Shown: positions 36,101-47,260 of the stretch, one piece after another
Position numbering within the stretch: position 1 is the stretch's first letter
Layout: the number at the start of each line of letters is the position of its first letter
Assembly: GCA_963693315.1 (NCBI GenBank)
Contig: OY856188.1
Location: 95,537,745-95,601,744 of the forward strand
Direction: 5' to 3'
DNA: 64,000 nt
From: Diogma glabrata
Lineage: Eukaryota; Arthropoda; Insecta; Diptera; Cylindrotomidae
Position numbers and translations under genes: made by a program
Notes under the pieces: model-generated
Told to the model about the DNA's origin: nothing
The model's database searches: none
What the model saw: the letters and a program-made list of their open reading frames with translations, nothing else

Positions 36101-38849
36101 TTGGATCAAATTCATACCAAAATAAAGCAGAAAATTTTTACCTACATTACTTCTTGATTGATATAAAAATAAAACTAAGGTGGCAGTGTAAATGTAATGT
36201 CAAAATTTTTTTATGTTTTTACGTTTGATTGAAAACTATGATAACTCTTGAAAGTTAATAATAATGTTACGATTCTAAATAATCGCGATGGAATACAAAA
36301 CAAAATTGTATTCAACCTCAATTTTCCTATATACAATATTTCAAAAATAAAATGAACGTTACATTGTTTCTAAGAAAAAGGGTCAATACATGTAATAAAA
36401 TATATCTAAAATAATTACGTATATTTCTAGAGTTTTCATTGTAAAGAATGGATTTTCCTAGAATATACGAATACCTTTTGTAGAACGAGATTTAGTTTTT
36501 AAACTAGACTGCGATAGTTGAAATACTTTAAGTGGAATGTGGTTGTGTTAAAATAAATTATGTTGTGAATAAAGTTCTAAGTGTTATTTAAAAGATATTT
36601 TGTGTATTATTTTGAACGGTGTGGATTGGATATTTCTACAAGCAACCGTTGGAGTTTTAGAATCTGTTGAATATTCTTGTTAAAGAATATTGTTTGCAGA
36701 ATTGTTTTCTTTTTTGTTGTGAAATAATAACGGTGTTTAATACATAATGAATCCAGAAGGTGATTTTGGAATTACGTTTATCGAAATGAGAGTAAGGTTA
36801 ATTCGAAGTAACGTTGGAAAACGTGACAATAATAATAATAAATGTTACCACAGCAGTTTCTCAGTTACAATTTTAGAAAATGTTATTACATAAGCTTGCT
36901 CAAACAACGTTAGGATTTTAAAGGTTGTCATCATAGATCTTTTCCTTATTTGATGTGTTTTGTTGGAATATATACATATTCTAACAATATCTTTAAATTT
37001 TACGGTAAATATTGATTTAACGCTAGATAAAAAATACGGTTTCTATATGTTATATTAAAATAAACAAAATTAAAAATAATTTTTAAGATCTATGGTGTTT
37101 AGAAGTTACAAAAAGTCAATGTAAGCAAGAAAACAAACTGAATATTAAAACTAAAACTTAAAAAAAATTATTAATAAATCATAAATAATGTCTTGTGAAT
37201 TTGTTCAACATATAAAAAGCTTCATAACATGATTGACGATATTTTAAAAGTTTCACCGTTTGTTTTTGTATTTTCAATTTATGCTTTTTGTTCCATTTTT
37301 TTTTGTTTATATTTTGTTTACCGTTTAGTTGTGAGGTTTTAAAATAAAATATGAATTGTTCTTACAGAGTGAAGTTGAGATTAAGATAAAAGCGGTATTT
37401 AAAATTATTTATCGTGCTATGAGGAGAAAAGTATTTTAATATCATAAGTTATTTACAAGAGTGATGAATTTGTTTTTATATGATGTCATATAAGTTAGTA
37501 TCTGGAGAACACACAATAAATGACTATAGTTTGAATATAGTGTAAACATATTGTATTTATGAGGCTAACTAGCAATTTATATTTTTTTAAAAACTGTGCG
37601 GAAAAAAACCTTAATTTTTATATTTTAAACTTAAACCATAAAAAGTTTGCCGTTTTCACTGAAAATAGAAACTTCTATTACCGAAAAGAAAAAAATATCT
37701 TCTTATAAATAACGTGCAGATTTATTAGAGATTTGTTTGTTTTGTATTTGGTAAACTAATAGAAGTTTTTTGTTCGATGGTTCAGTCTGAGTTTTTGTTT
37801 TCTATTTGGAATATGTTCATTAAAAGTTTAGAACCTAAATTTTAATTATTTTGCACTCGTATGTCAAAAATGACAAGAACAACGGTTTATGTGTAACTTT
37901 ACAAAGTTTAGGTTCTGTCATCAGCTTTTGACGAAGCTCAGTAAAATAGCGTTTGGTGTGGTTTAATACGGTTTTCAATAATTTTGAGCAAAATTTGATA
38001 TGCATAATCAGAGTGGTTTAGGTAATTTAAATAACTCTAAATTATGATTTATGACATTTGATTTATCGCTCTAAAACTTTTGAGTAAATTTCAACAGACT
38101 ATTGGAGAGGGAAGGGGGTGAGCGTTTAGTTTCATTATTTTCATATTTATGAAAATTAATACCAATAATCGGCATCAACTAATTCCATTACAATTAAAGC
38201 GTTGATAAAAAACAAAAAACTGATGGCTGCTTTTTAGACTTTATTTAAAACATATTGTATTGATACAGCTATTACTCCTTGACGAAACATTTTAAATAAT
38301 ATTTTATGTTTAAAACTTTAAAACATTTGAATCTATCTAAATGACAAGTATTGCAACACTTCCATGTAGTTCAAGTTTTTATTTTATAATTTTTCATTCA
38401 ATCCAAACAAATTTTTTTTTCTGAGATGATGACTATGTAGTCTGACATGCAAACTGTTCTTTATGCTAATTGTTCAACAGGTAAAGGTCTTTAAAAAACG
38501 CCAATAGCCTTGAATGGTCTGCTTTGAAGAAATCTTCTATCCTATGATAGCTTGATTCTAGCACACTGCTTCGAATAGCTGAGACAGCCAAACATTTGTT
38601 ACGATTCTGTTTTCCAAACATTGAAATGATTATCGTGTGTGGACAGTGTAGATAAACAATACAAGCTATTTTTGAAGATGCTATAGTTAGGTTCAGAAGA
38701 GAGCAAAATTTAACATTCATAATTCGTTTGTTAATGATTAAAAAACTCTTAAATTGTATTCCTTGCTAGTCGGGGTTGGTTTGGACAAACCTTAGGTCAT
38801 CTGTTCAGAAGTTTCATTGATCTTTGTCTTAGTATGTTACGGTTTTTGT
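33105..38849. other. Long stretch without recognisable genes
   Basis: No element or gene recognised in 5.7 kb. The part at 34000-34560 is less AT-rich, with short open stretches (for example one reading NYSFSFRLGTTKERKDFV near 34240) that I cannot assign. A TTTCAG followed by an open stretch near 33520 resembles a splice acceptor, but nothing supports an exon. Short direct repeats such as ATCCTCTATTAATGATATCC at about 35950-35985 occur. It may be intronic or intergenic. Confidence 0.35.
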
Positions 38850-38965
38850 TGCTCCAGACAAACTTGAGCACCGTTGCCTTGTTTCGGGTTTCGAACTCTC
38901 AAAAGCAGGTATTAATTAACAGATCTTTGAGCTTCTCAAAAGCTTGTTCTATAGGCCAGACCTTG
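38850..38965 (-). pseudogene. Possible Ty3/Gypsy pol fragment (RT/RNase H junction)
   Basis: The minus strand reads IEQAFEKLKDLLINTCF, a stop, then EFETRNKATVL. This resembles the QxAFxxLKxxLxxxPVL stretch that joins reverse transcriptase and RNase H in Ty3/Gypsy pol. It is only about 35 residues, contains a stop, and lies directly against the 3' tail of the next LINE. Neighbouring minus-strand sequence up to 38466 could belong to the same remnant, but I recognise nothing there. Confidence 0.4.
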
Positions 38966-39232
38966 GAAATGCTTTTAATTTATTTATTTTTATTTATTTA
39001 TTTTCAAAAATATAAATTTACATGAAAATAGAAGTTTGAATTATAATATAACATTGTATACAAATAGGCAACTGATTATCAATAATATGAATTAAAAAAA
39101 AAAAAAAAAAAAAAACAAAACTTAACAAAAACCAAAATATATATATGTACGTATGTAATTACAATAACAATATTGAGCAAGCCAAATCAACTTTTATGTT
39201 GATAACGAAGAGCAAACAAATTTATCAATATA

Positions 39233-41392
39233 CTATAATGTTGGTCTCATAGACTCCAGTTCAAATTTTGTAAAAAACTCAGTTTTTAAAAATTTTTTAA
39301 AGTTTGGTAAGGACATGTTTTGTATAGATGCATTACTGACCAAAATTTCATTAAACAATGATAATCCTTTATAAAAGAATGTATTCTGGATTAAAGACAG
39401 TCTAGTGTAGGACACATAAAAATTTCTCGCGTTCCTGGTGTTCCTTCCAGTAATTTGTCCAACTGTCATGAGTTCTGTGTTATATCTTATCAATTCATTT
39501 ATTATCTTGAAGACAGTTAGAAGCATTTCGTAATTTATCATCATAGGCAGCGGAAGGATTTCATTAGATCGAGCGAATACGTTTACTGTCGGCTCCAGTC
39601 TACCAAAACGAAAAATGTGTTTCAGAGCTTTTTTTTGAAGTATAAAAAGAGTATTTAATCGAGTTTGAGATGTAGAACGCCACACTGGCAATAAATATGT
39701 TAAACAGATATGGCAGTAATAATATTGTTTTAAGATATTTACGTTTAAATATAACTTAAGTCTACATAATACTCCAACATAAGGTTTTATTTTGGTGATT
39801 ACTTTAGTAATGTACGAACTCCAATTTAGTTCTGAATCTATCGTTAGTCCCAAATACTCTGTTTCAAGCTTCCGGTTAATCACATTACTATTCAGAGCCA
39901 GTTGGTCAAAGGTGTTCTGCGTTGAAGAGTTTTTGGTCACAAATGTTATGAAATGTGTTTTAGATGTATTCATTGTGAGTTTATTCATAACGAACCAATC
40001 ATGAATCATTAATAGATCATCAGTCATTATGTTTTTAAGCAGTATATAATTTAATGCATTATATGTTACCGCTGTATCATCCGCAAACATTTGTTTCTTA
40101 CCATGCGTAGGCAAGCTAAAGAAGTCATTTACATAAATAAGGAATAAAATTGGTCCCAAGATTGACCCTTGTGGAATACCGCATCTGTTATCTTTCAGCG
40201 AGCTCTTTACTCCATTATGAACAACAAACTGTTTGCGATTTCGAAGGTAATCTTGCAATAGATCCAGTGCACTGCCCGATATGCCTATTTTTTTCAGTTT
40301 TTTAATAAGAATATCATAATCAACACAATCAAATGCATTTTTCACGTCAATGAATAGAGAACTTGTGACGTTTTTATCATTAAATGACTTTAGAATATTA
40401 TCAACTAAGCTTAGAACGGCTGAGGTAGTATTACTACATTTTTGAAACCCAAATTGATCTTTGTGTAATATATTGTTAGACATGAGAAATTCCACCAATC
40501 TTTTTTTTATAATCGTTTCATACACCTTAGAGAAAAAACATAAAACAGAAATAGGTCTATAATTCGATATATCGGTCTTATCACCAGTTTTATAAATTGC
40601 AGTTACTTTTGCAATTTTCATGTATGCTGGAAAAGAACTGAGACGCAACAGTTTATTGATTTCATTTGAAAAAAATTGACCAAGATAGTCAGACAGATAT
40701 TTAATTATTGACGCTGGGATTTCATCATAACCTGGTGAACTAGATAGCTTTAAACTTTTTATTACATCAATTACTTCTTCGGTGGTAGTTAATTCAAATT
40801 CTGTTATTATAGGTGAGCTTTTCTCATAATCCACAGTAAATGTATTGCTTACATAGGGTAATTTATTTGCCAGTTTAGGACCAACTTCACAAAAAAATTC
40901 ATTGAAGTGATTAGCAATATTAACATCATTTTCTACCTGTTCACCATTAATATTCAGAATAATTTTGGGTGGATTGGTCGATTTGGTTTGGTTTGAGATG
41001 ATTTCATTAATTATTTTCCATAATTTAGATGGGTCATGTACACACTTAGATACTAGCTTTGAATAATATTCTTTCTTAGACGTTATCAAATTATTAGTAA
41101 ATTTATTCCTTAATTTCTTGAATTTCCGTTCAAAGTAATTATTAGTCGGAAATCTTTTGTAGAGCTTATAGAATTTATCTCTTTCAATTTTTAATTGTTT
41201 ATGGGAATAATTAAACCAGGGCTTCCGATAATTATAGGACAAACACTTCCTAATATCAAAAGTGTTGTCGCAGATCAATTTTGATAAAAAAGTATGAAAA
41301 ATTTCTAAATTAGAACTGATTAAGTCAAATGTTTTAATGTAGGCATATATGGCATTACTATGAAGCTGCTTGTAAAGACTGACTTCGTTTTT
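39233..41392 (-). pseudogene. LINE ORF2 part 2: reverse transcriptase
   Basis: The frame continues from the nuclease after a homopolymer frameshift at 41388-41394 and is open to the stop at 39233; the long open part is 39233-41278 and starts without an ATG. It begins at the shift with YKQLHSNAIYAYIKTF, then RKPWFNYSHKQLK. RT landmarks: SSSPGYDEIPASIIK, NYRPISVLCFFSK, FGFQKCSNTTSAVL, FIDVKNAFDCVDY (palm Asp), CGIPQGSILGPILF, MFADDTAVTYN (FADD codons at plus 40077-40088) and KTHFITF. The C-terminus ends with the FYKGLSLFNEI and LPNFKKFLKTEFF blocks. All catalytic residues are present. One inserted A would join it to the nuclease. Confidence 0.85.
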
Positions 41393-42141
41393 TTAACGAT
41401 ATTTTGACAGTTTACGTTAAGAAACACATATCTATGATCACTTAAAGGAGTATCACTAAGATTTAATAAGAAATAGGCATTGGTCATATCTGTTAAAACA
41501 TGATCTATTATAGTTTGAACATGACACTGAGCTCTTGTATGCATTAAACAATCTAGTTTGTTAAGTATAATGAAATTGTTGGCTTCTATCCTGTCAATAT
41601 AATTTTTAACTGCATTTTCTGACGAATTAAGTAAATTTATGTTCATATCTCCTAACACAACAGAATTTTGGTGAGCTTCCAAAAGCCTATCAAGAGTATC
41701 AACAAATAGACTTTCAATTGTGTGAGGTGGACGATAAACGGCAATAATGTTCAAATGGTAATCAAGAAGTCGTATAACTACAAATTCATTCTCATTAATA
41801 AAAGTATTTGATAATAATTTAAAACGAATATTACTTAACACATAAATCGACACCCCACCGCCCATTCTATTGGTTCTTATACTATGTACAACATCATAAT
41901 TATTCATCTTAAATACATTCTCAAGATCCTCAAAAAATGTTTCAACCAAAATAATAATATCAAAGATAATGTTAAATGAATTAAGAAAATGTTGAAAGTT
42001 TAGTCTCTTTTGTTCACTCATCAAACGATTAATGTTCAAATAAAGAATTTTGAGTCCATCTGAACATTCGCGAATTTTAGCATACGATATATTTTGCGAA
42101 TACTCAACATTGTTATGTAAGAACGTTTCGTATAGGTTCAT
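41320..42141 (-). pseudogene. LINE ORF2 part 1: APE-type endonuclease
   Basis: The preferred start is the ATG at 42139-42141 (MNLYETFLHNN); the open frame extends further to a TTG at 42198. Motifs: LKILYLNINRLMSEQK (catalytic Asn), IIILVETFFED (catalytic Glu), GGGVSIYVLSNIR, IIAVYRPPHT, VVLGDMNINLL, and TPLSDHRYVF with the intact SDH. The native frame runs to VKKTKS and is then thrown out of frame by a run of seven A (plus 41388-41394) where eight would continue into the RT. All nuclease residues I can check are present. Confidence 0.87.
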
Positions 42142-42363
42142 GATCAAAATCTTAATTTTAATTATAACAGAACCGTAAAAACCGTAATAAATTAACAACT
42201 GATATATACGAAATTCACTTTCTTTTTAAGATACACTAAAATATTTACAAACAAAAAATGAAAATGAAAAAAAATTAAAAAATAAATCTATAACATAAAT
42301 CAAAAAAATAATTCAATAAGTTATCAAAAATTAAATCGAAAAATTTTAAGAAATATCACCAAC

Positions 42364-43128
42364 TTATGCTGATGTGTTGACTACGTCATTCTCAGTATAG
42401 AGTTTTATCCAGTCTGCTTTGTCGGTTGCCATAAATTCAAATATTGAGCTCCTAAAACGAAATTTGTGGATTTCCTTACTTTTCGTTAACGTTCTTAGCC
42501 GTTTTTGCAAGGCAATATTATGAGCTGTTAGGCGATGATTTATGAATATGATGTAGTTCTGCTTTCCAGTTTTGTTCGAATCAATTTGTTGGAGCATCAA
42601 TGATCCTTTCTGTTTTTTTGTATTCATTATGTTTATTTTTGTGTTTAAATGTTTAAAAGATATGACTAATGAATAATAACCAGTAGTTGTTTTATGGGTG
42701 TTATCAATTTGATTGATTTTAAAGTAATAACTCACATCAACAGCATTAAAATTGTATAAATCTTGCATTTTAGTAATAACAGTTTCAGGTTCAATGTTTG
42801 TTGGTAGTGGTGTGATTACAATGTCTGTTTCAATTCTTTGCTGTTTTAAGTAGAGAAAATGTTTATTTAGTGAAACAATTTCACTATCAAAGTTGTCACA
42901 TCTTCCATTGAGTTGACCTAGTAACTGTTCATGAGAATTGCTTCTTTCTTCAAGTTTAGTTGTGCGTGCTGTTAGCTGGTCAATTTTTGAAGACAAACTA
43001 CTTGTTGAAGATACAATTGCAGCAATTATATCTCTACTGGTTGGATTTTCTATCTTGGCTAGTGAATCTAGCGATTTATTGCTACCGCGTGTATCCATGC
43101 TTATCTGGCTCGACAAATCAGTAATCAT
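42364..43128 (-). CDS. LINE ORF1 protein, coiled coil with RRM-like C-terminal half
   Basis: An intact 254-codon frame from ATG at 43126-43128. The N-terminal part is S/T-rich. A coiled coil at about residues 45-95 (IDQLTARTTKLEERSNSHEQ and following) is followed by ETDIVITPLPTNIEPETVI, which looks like the start of the RRM-like domain found after the coiled coil in LINE ORF1 proteins. The C-terminal part is basic (LQKRLRTLTKSKEIHKFRF). Likely role: trimerising RNA-binding protein of the element, by family analogy. No zinc finger is seen, unlike the ORF1 at 7304-8350. Confidence 0.75.
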   Translation of the reverse strand: MITDLSSQISMDTRGSNKSLDSLAKIENPTSRDIIAAIVSSTSSLSSKIDQLTARTTKLEERSNSHEQLLGQLNGRCDNFDSEIVSLNKHFLYLKQQRIETDIVITPLPTNIEPETVITKMQDLYNFNAVDVSYYFKINQIDNTHKTTTGYYSLVISFKHLNTKINIMNTKKQKGSLMLQQIDSNKTGKQNYIIFINHRLTAHNIALQKRLRTLTKSKEIHKFRFRSSIFEFMATDKADWIKLYTENDVVNTSA

Positions 43129-43225
43129 TCGTTCTTCCTTTACAAAGCTCTAAAAAAGCAGTCTAACCATCTGTCGTTGATGCCGGCAGACGTGACCCTC
43201 CACTAGATATTTAAAATTAATATAT

Positions 43226-43411
43226 TTATAATCGCTCGTAGATATTTCCGTTGACACTCTTCAGCTCCTGATATCTTATAAGACCAGGAGCATGGAGAGA
43301 TGTCCACTCTTTCTTGTCACTCGCCGTTATTTTTACTATGCTCTCCTCTGGAATATAGTATTTTAAAATTAGTTTTAGCCCATCACTTTTAAAGGGACTA
43401 ACCTCTGCCAT
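43226..43411 (-). CDS. Short ORF upstream of LINE ORF1, function unknown
   Basis: 61 codons with ATG at 43409-43411, ending 98 bp before the ORF1 start. Its C-terminal half has ITASDKKEWTSLHAPG, which faintly resembles MATDKADWIKLYTEND at the end of ORF1, so it could be a remnant of a duplicated ORF1 tail or of a related element. It could also be chance in a 5' leader. Confidence 0.35.
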   Translation of the reverse strand: MAEVSPFKSDGLKLILKYYIPEESIVKITASDKKEWTSLHAPGLIRYQELKSVNGNIYERL

Positions 43412-43523
43412 TGGCTTTGGTGGTTGTGTAATCTACATACTGTGAATTGGTGTCACATCTGACTGATAAATATAAACAACCGATTGCAATAAAAAATCAT
43501 AGTTATTTTAATACAAAATAAAC

Positions 43524-43641
43524 TTATTTTATTATTTAAAAAATCAGTGTAAACTTAATTAGATAAATTAATTATTTTGTACAAATAACTAAATTAATTT
43601 ATCTAAATCAGCTAACACTGATTTTTGAAATAATAAAATAA
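43524..43641. mobile_element. Fold-back MITE-like element
   Basis: A 118-bp inverted repeat. TTATTTTATTATTT with AAATCAGTGT on the left mirrors ACACTGATTT with AAATAATAAAATAA on the right. Inner arms TTAGATAAATTAAT and ATTAATTTATCTAA also pair. It does not code. It lies just outside the 5' end of the CR1-like LINE. Confidence 0.75.
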
Positions 43642-46600
43642 CGTTATTATCACCTCGGGGTCACCAAATTAGTTCCTTGGTAAAGGTTAATTAATTTATC
43701 ATGCACAGTGATTTTCGAAATACATATTGAAATAACCATATTTCTTATCAAAATAACAATGTTTTTCATAATACCTAATATACCTAAATTAATAAAAGTC
43801 AAAATGTCTGACGGCGTGGGTATAAGTAGCTTTCTCCTCTCAACTTTTTTTTGTATAATCAATTATTCCAAAATAAAACGTTCAGTATCTTTCATTCCAT
43901 TTTACTACAAGGACCTTATTTTAGTTACAAAAATTAGTTTTATCAAGTTTCTTCGATCACTTTCCAAAAAAATTTATTAATTCCATACACCGAAATTCAC
44001 TGTTACAAATTGATATGTTTTGGTTGGTTCTTTATATCACTTTCAGAAGATATAAAAAATTCTATATAAATAAAATTTTGAAACGTAGGACTTTTCACTG
44101 ATAGGATAGATACCTACGGTATCTATTATCCAAGGGTTTTAATTAATTTTTTACTATAAACGAATGTACGGACTAAAACGCGGATTCTTACACAAGAAAG
44201 ATCTCTAATAACAAAGATAATTTATCTTTGACGTTTCAGTATAACTTTTACAATAAATAAAAACAATTTATTAATCTAACATGCAAAACTAGAATTAACG
44301 TTGAGAGAAATGAAAAAATACAACACTGTTGATTGTAGTCTTGCTCTATGTCAACTTTCATTCAATATGCATAATACGCCAGGTTTAATTTTTTTGTTAC
44401 TTTCTTCAGCCAACAATTATATTTATTCCAAAAAACGCTGTTTAACATAACGATATTGTAGTGAACGTGAAGATCCTCAGTAAATACTAGGCAACAGAAA
44501 TGTGCCACTTTCGGAATAAGCAACTATTCGTCTAGTGGTTTAATTATGACACCACGCACTGATCTCTACTTGAATATAGATTATATAAACAACCATTTCC
44601 AACTCCATATATTAATCAAAAAAATGTAACATATAATAGAATGAAATCACCCTCAAATTATCGTAATTTGACTATCTTATCTAGTAAATTATCTTGAATT
44701 TCACTTCACTATTAATGTTTTAACTCACTTTTGACTTCTATTTGACCGTTTGACTTTGGTAGGTTCGACTGATTTTCTTTTTGATTAATTATGTTAATGA
44801 CTTATTTTAAATGAATTAATTGCTAAAAACGACGATTGTATTGATTTTAATTCTGAAACGACTGTGTCATTTATTTGTGTGAAAACGACTCTTAAACTGC
44901 TTGATTGATTTTGTAAAATTGACTCTCTGATTTTTAATTAAAAACTTACTTATATAATTAAAAAACGATGACTCGTTGACCTTATTATTAATTAGTATTG
45001 CTTTAAAATCGATCCACTAACCAAACTTTAGTTTTTTTGTTTTTATTTTATTTTATTAAAAATTACATAATGTAATTTCGCGCAATTAACACTTATTTTA
45101 ATTTTAATTTAAATAAAGATTTAGGTTATTACGGAATCGCGGAAATATTATTTTTATATAAAAATATAAAACATACGACATTTATCATCAATAGTTATAG
45201 CCACAGCAAAAATATTTTTCTTTTACATTTTAAAAAAAACTTTATTTTAAAAATAAACTATTTTCTACAAAAATATATGTTAAGACATACACAACACATA
45301 AATTTTTTTTCTTTTATTTTTATTTACATTTCATTTAAGCACTTGTGGCACGATAACAGTTTTATTTTATTGGAATTTACATATGAATCTAGCTCTAAGA
45401 CTTAATTACTACTCAACATAAATTGCAAAATATGCTGTTATTTATATTGTTAATATTACCAAAAAAAGAGTAATAAATTTTGATCACATAAGCATTAATT
45501 CTCGAAAATTAATCAACCACGATCATACTCAATTACATCAAAAAAAGAGACACAATATTCAAATCATAGACTACGCCCAATCTATTCATTAACATTAAAT
45601 CGAGTTACATTTGATAATAATCAATTTAATAGGGGCGTCAACCAACATTACCAACATCTAGTCAAACATTGGCAATGAAAGGATCACTGTTATAAACAGC
45701 TGACTGAGAAATAAATTTATATAAATGAAAAAAAAAACATGATCTTCAGTTGTTTTATATATGTAAACATAACGAATGAATAACTTAAGTTTGTTCTGGA
45801 GTTGATTGTAGGTTTTCTTATAAATGTTAAATATCACCACCTGTTAAACATCACGTAATTTGGCGGGTATAACAATTTTGGGAGCATAACGAACATTTAA
45901 ACTTTAATTTTTGTTAACTTTTAAAAACTATTAGTATGAAAAAAGTAGATTTTAAGGTTTTTTCCCTGGTAGGAGTTTAATTGTTCAACCTAACATATTT
46001 TTATTTAACTTTCACAAATGCTCAAGTTTGTCCAATAACTCCAATTTAAACCACGATCTTTACAACAAAATTGAATTCTTCAAACATAATGGACCTCGAT
46101 ATAATATATTCCTCATATACCACTGTCCCTCTCTTTTTCTACATAAGTCCACTTTCCGCATTTTCAAAAGGTTTAGTCCCTAATTTTGCCGGTAGAGGCA
46201 TACTTCTCAACAATTTATTTTCCCGACTATGGGAAATGTATTGAAAATAGTTAAACCAAAGAAGTTTTTTTTAATTAGCTATAAATAAAATTTTTTTTTA
46301 TTTAATCAATTATATACAATATATTTCTTACATTTTCTTTTAATTTTATTTATGGGATTGTTTTCATATGCTACATTTCAATTGTAACAACTGTTACATT
46401 GGTCTCAGAAACCTGCTTGACTGAAGATAAGGTGACTGCCTGGCTGTCCAGATGGAGACTTTCATAGACCTCTTTAAATCTTCAAAACTTTGTGTGACAC
46501 GTATATTTGTGTGTGGGTGTACATTAAAATAAAAAATCCTGATGTTAGTTTTAAAGTTCATAATTTCTTGATTTAAAATTCCTTCAAGTTTTTGATTTTT

Positions 46601-47030
46601 AAACTGCCTTGAAATTTTAGTTTGTCTTTATAGAATTAACCTTTCATATGAAACCAAGCTATCACGAAAAGGTTGGATTTTTTAGAATTACGTCCTTCTC
46701 CCAGCTAGCACAGATTTTGATTTGTAACATAAATAAGTTACAATTTGGATGCAATTCAGTTTTTTGAAATAAATTTAGTCACATATGGGTTATATTACAG
46801 TTTCGACCTAACGATTGGCAACAAATCCTTCGGCTCAGTTACAATCCTGTTATTATTTTATTACGGAAAAATATACTTGTTGTTAAAATGTTTCATAAAA
46901 GTTGCAAAGGCAGAAGTTATGCCTAAGTTAAATTAACGTTACTAAAACTTTTATTTTTGTAGCGCATCTTAAAAATGTTATTTTATTGTAGTTGTCACAA
47001 AACCAGTAACGAGCTAGGAACCTTGATGTG
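43642..47030. other. Non-coding, AT-rich
   Basis: No recognisable gene, RNA or element in 3.4 kb. Short open frames (43708-43980, 45658-45840, 46745-46936) lack motifs. Confidence 0.4.
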
Positions 47031-47039
47031 ACAAACATA

Positions 47040-47260
47040 TTTTCCTCAAATTACTGTTACAACTATGTTGCAGCGAGGTTTTTATTTAGTTTCAATGACA
47101 GAAAAAACAAGGACGGTACAAAGAGGTTGTTATACAGTTGCAATGACAGAAAAAGAAAACGGATCGAGTATTATAATTTTAGATAGCCAATTAGTAACAA
47201 GGACGCTGCAATGAGGTTTTTATTTAGTTTCAAGAACTTTGGAAGCAATCTGTCTTGAAG
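47040..47260. repeat. Imperfect local repeats
   Basis: TGCAGCGAGGTTTTTATTTA at about 47070 recurs as TGCAATGAGGTTTTTATTTA at about 47207. A TTGCAATGACAGAAAAAG variant lies between them. Period about 65-70 bp, diverged. No coding sense. Confidence 0.6.

Larger units (their letters stand above)
38972..43440 (-). mobile_element. Second CR1-like LINE, almost intact
   Basis: On the minus strand, a possible leader ORF, ORF1, a 220-bp spacer, ORF2 and a 3' end in TTTATTTATTT-type repeats (plus strand about 38976-39003, an (AAAT)n-like tail). Both ORF1 and ORF2 are open except for one frameshift in a homopolymer in ORF2. A poly(A)-like run at 39091-39114 on the plus strand lies inside the 3' untranslated region. 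The 5' boundary is not defined. It is related to the 3.6-8.4 kb element at the ORF2 level but has a different ORF1 with no PHD finger. Confidence 0.8.
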
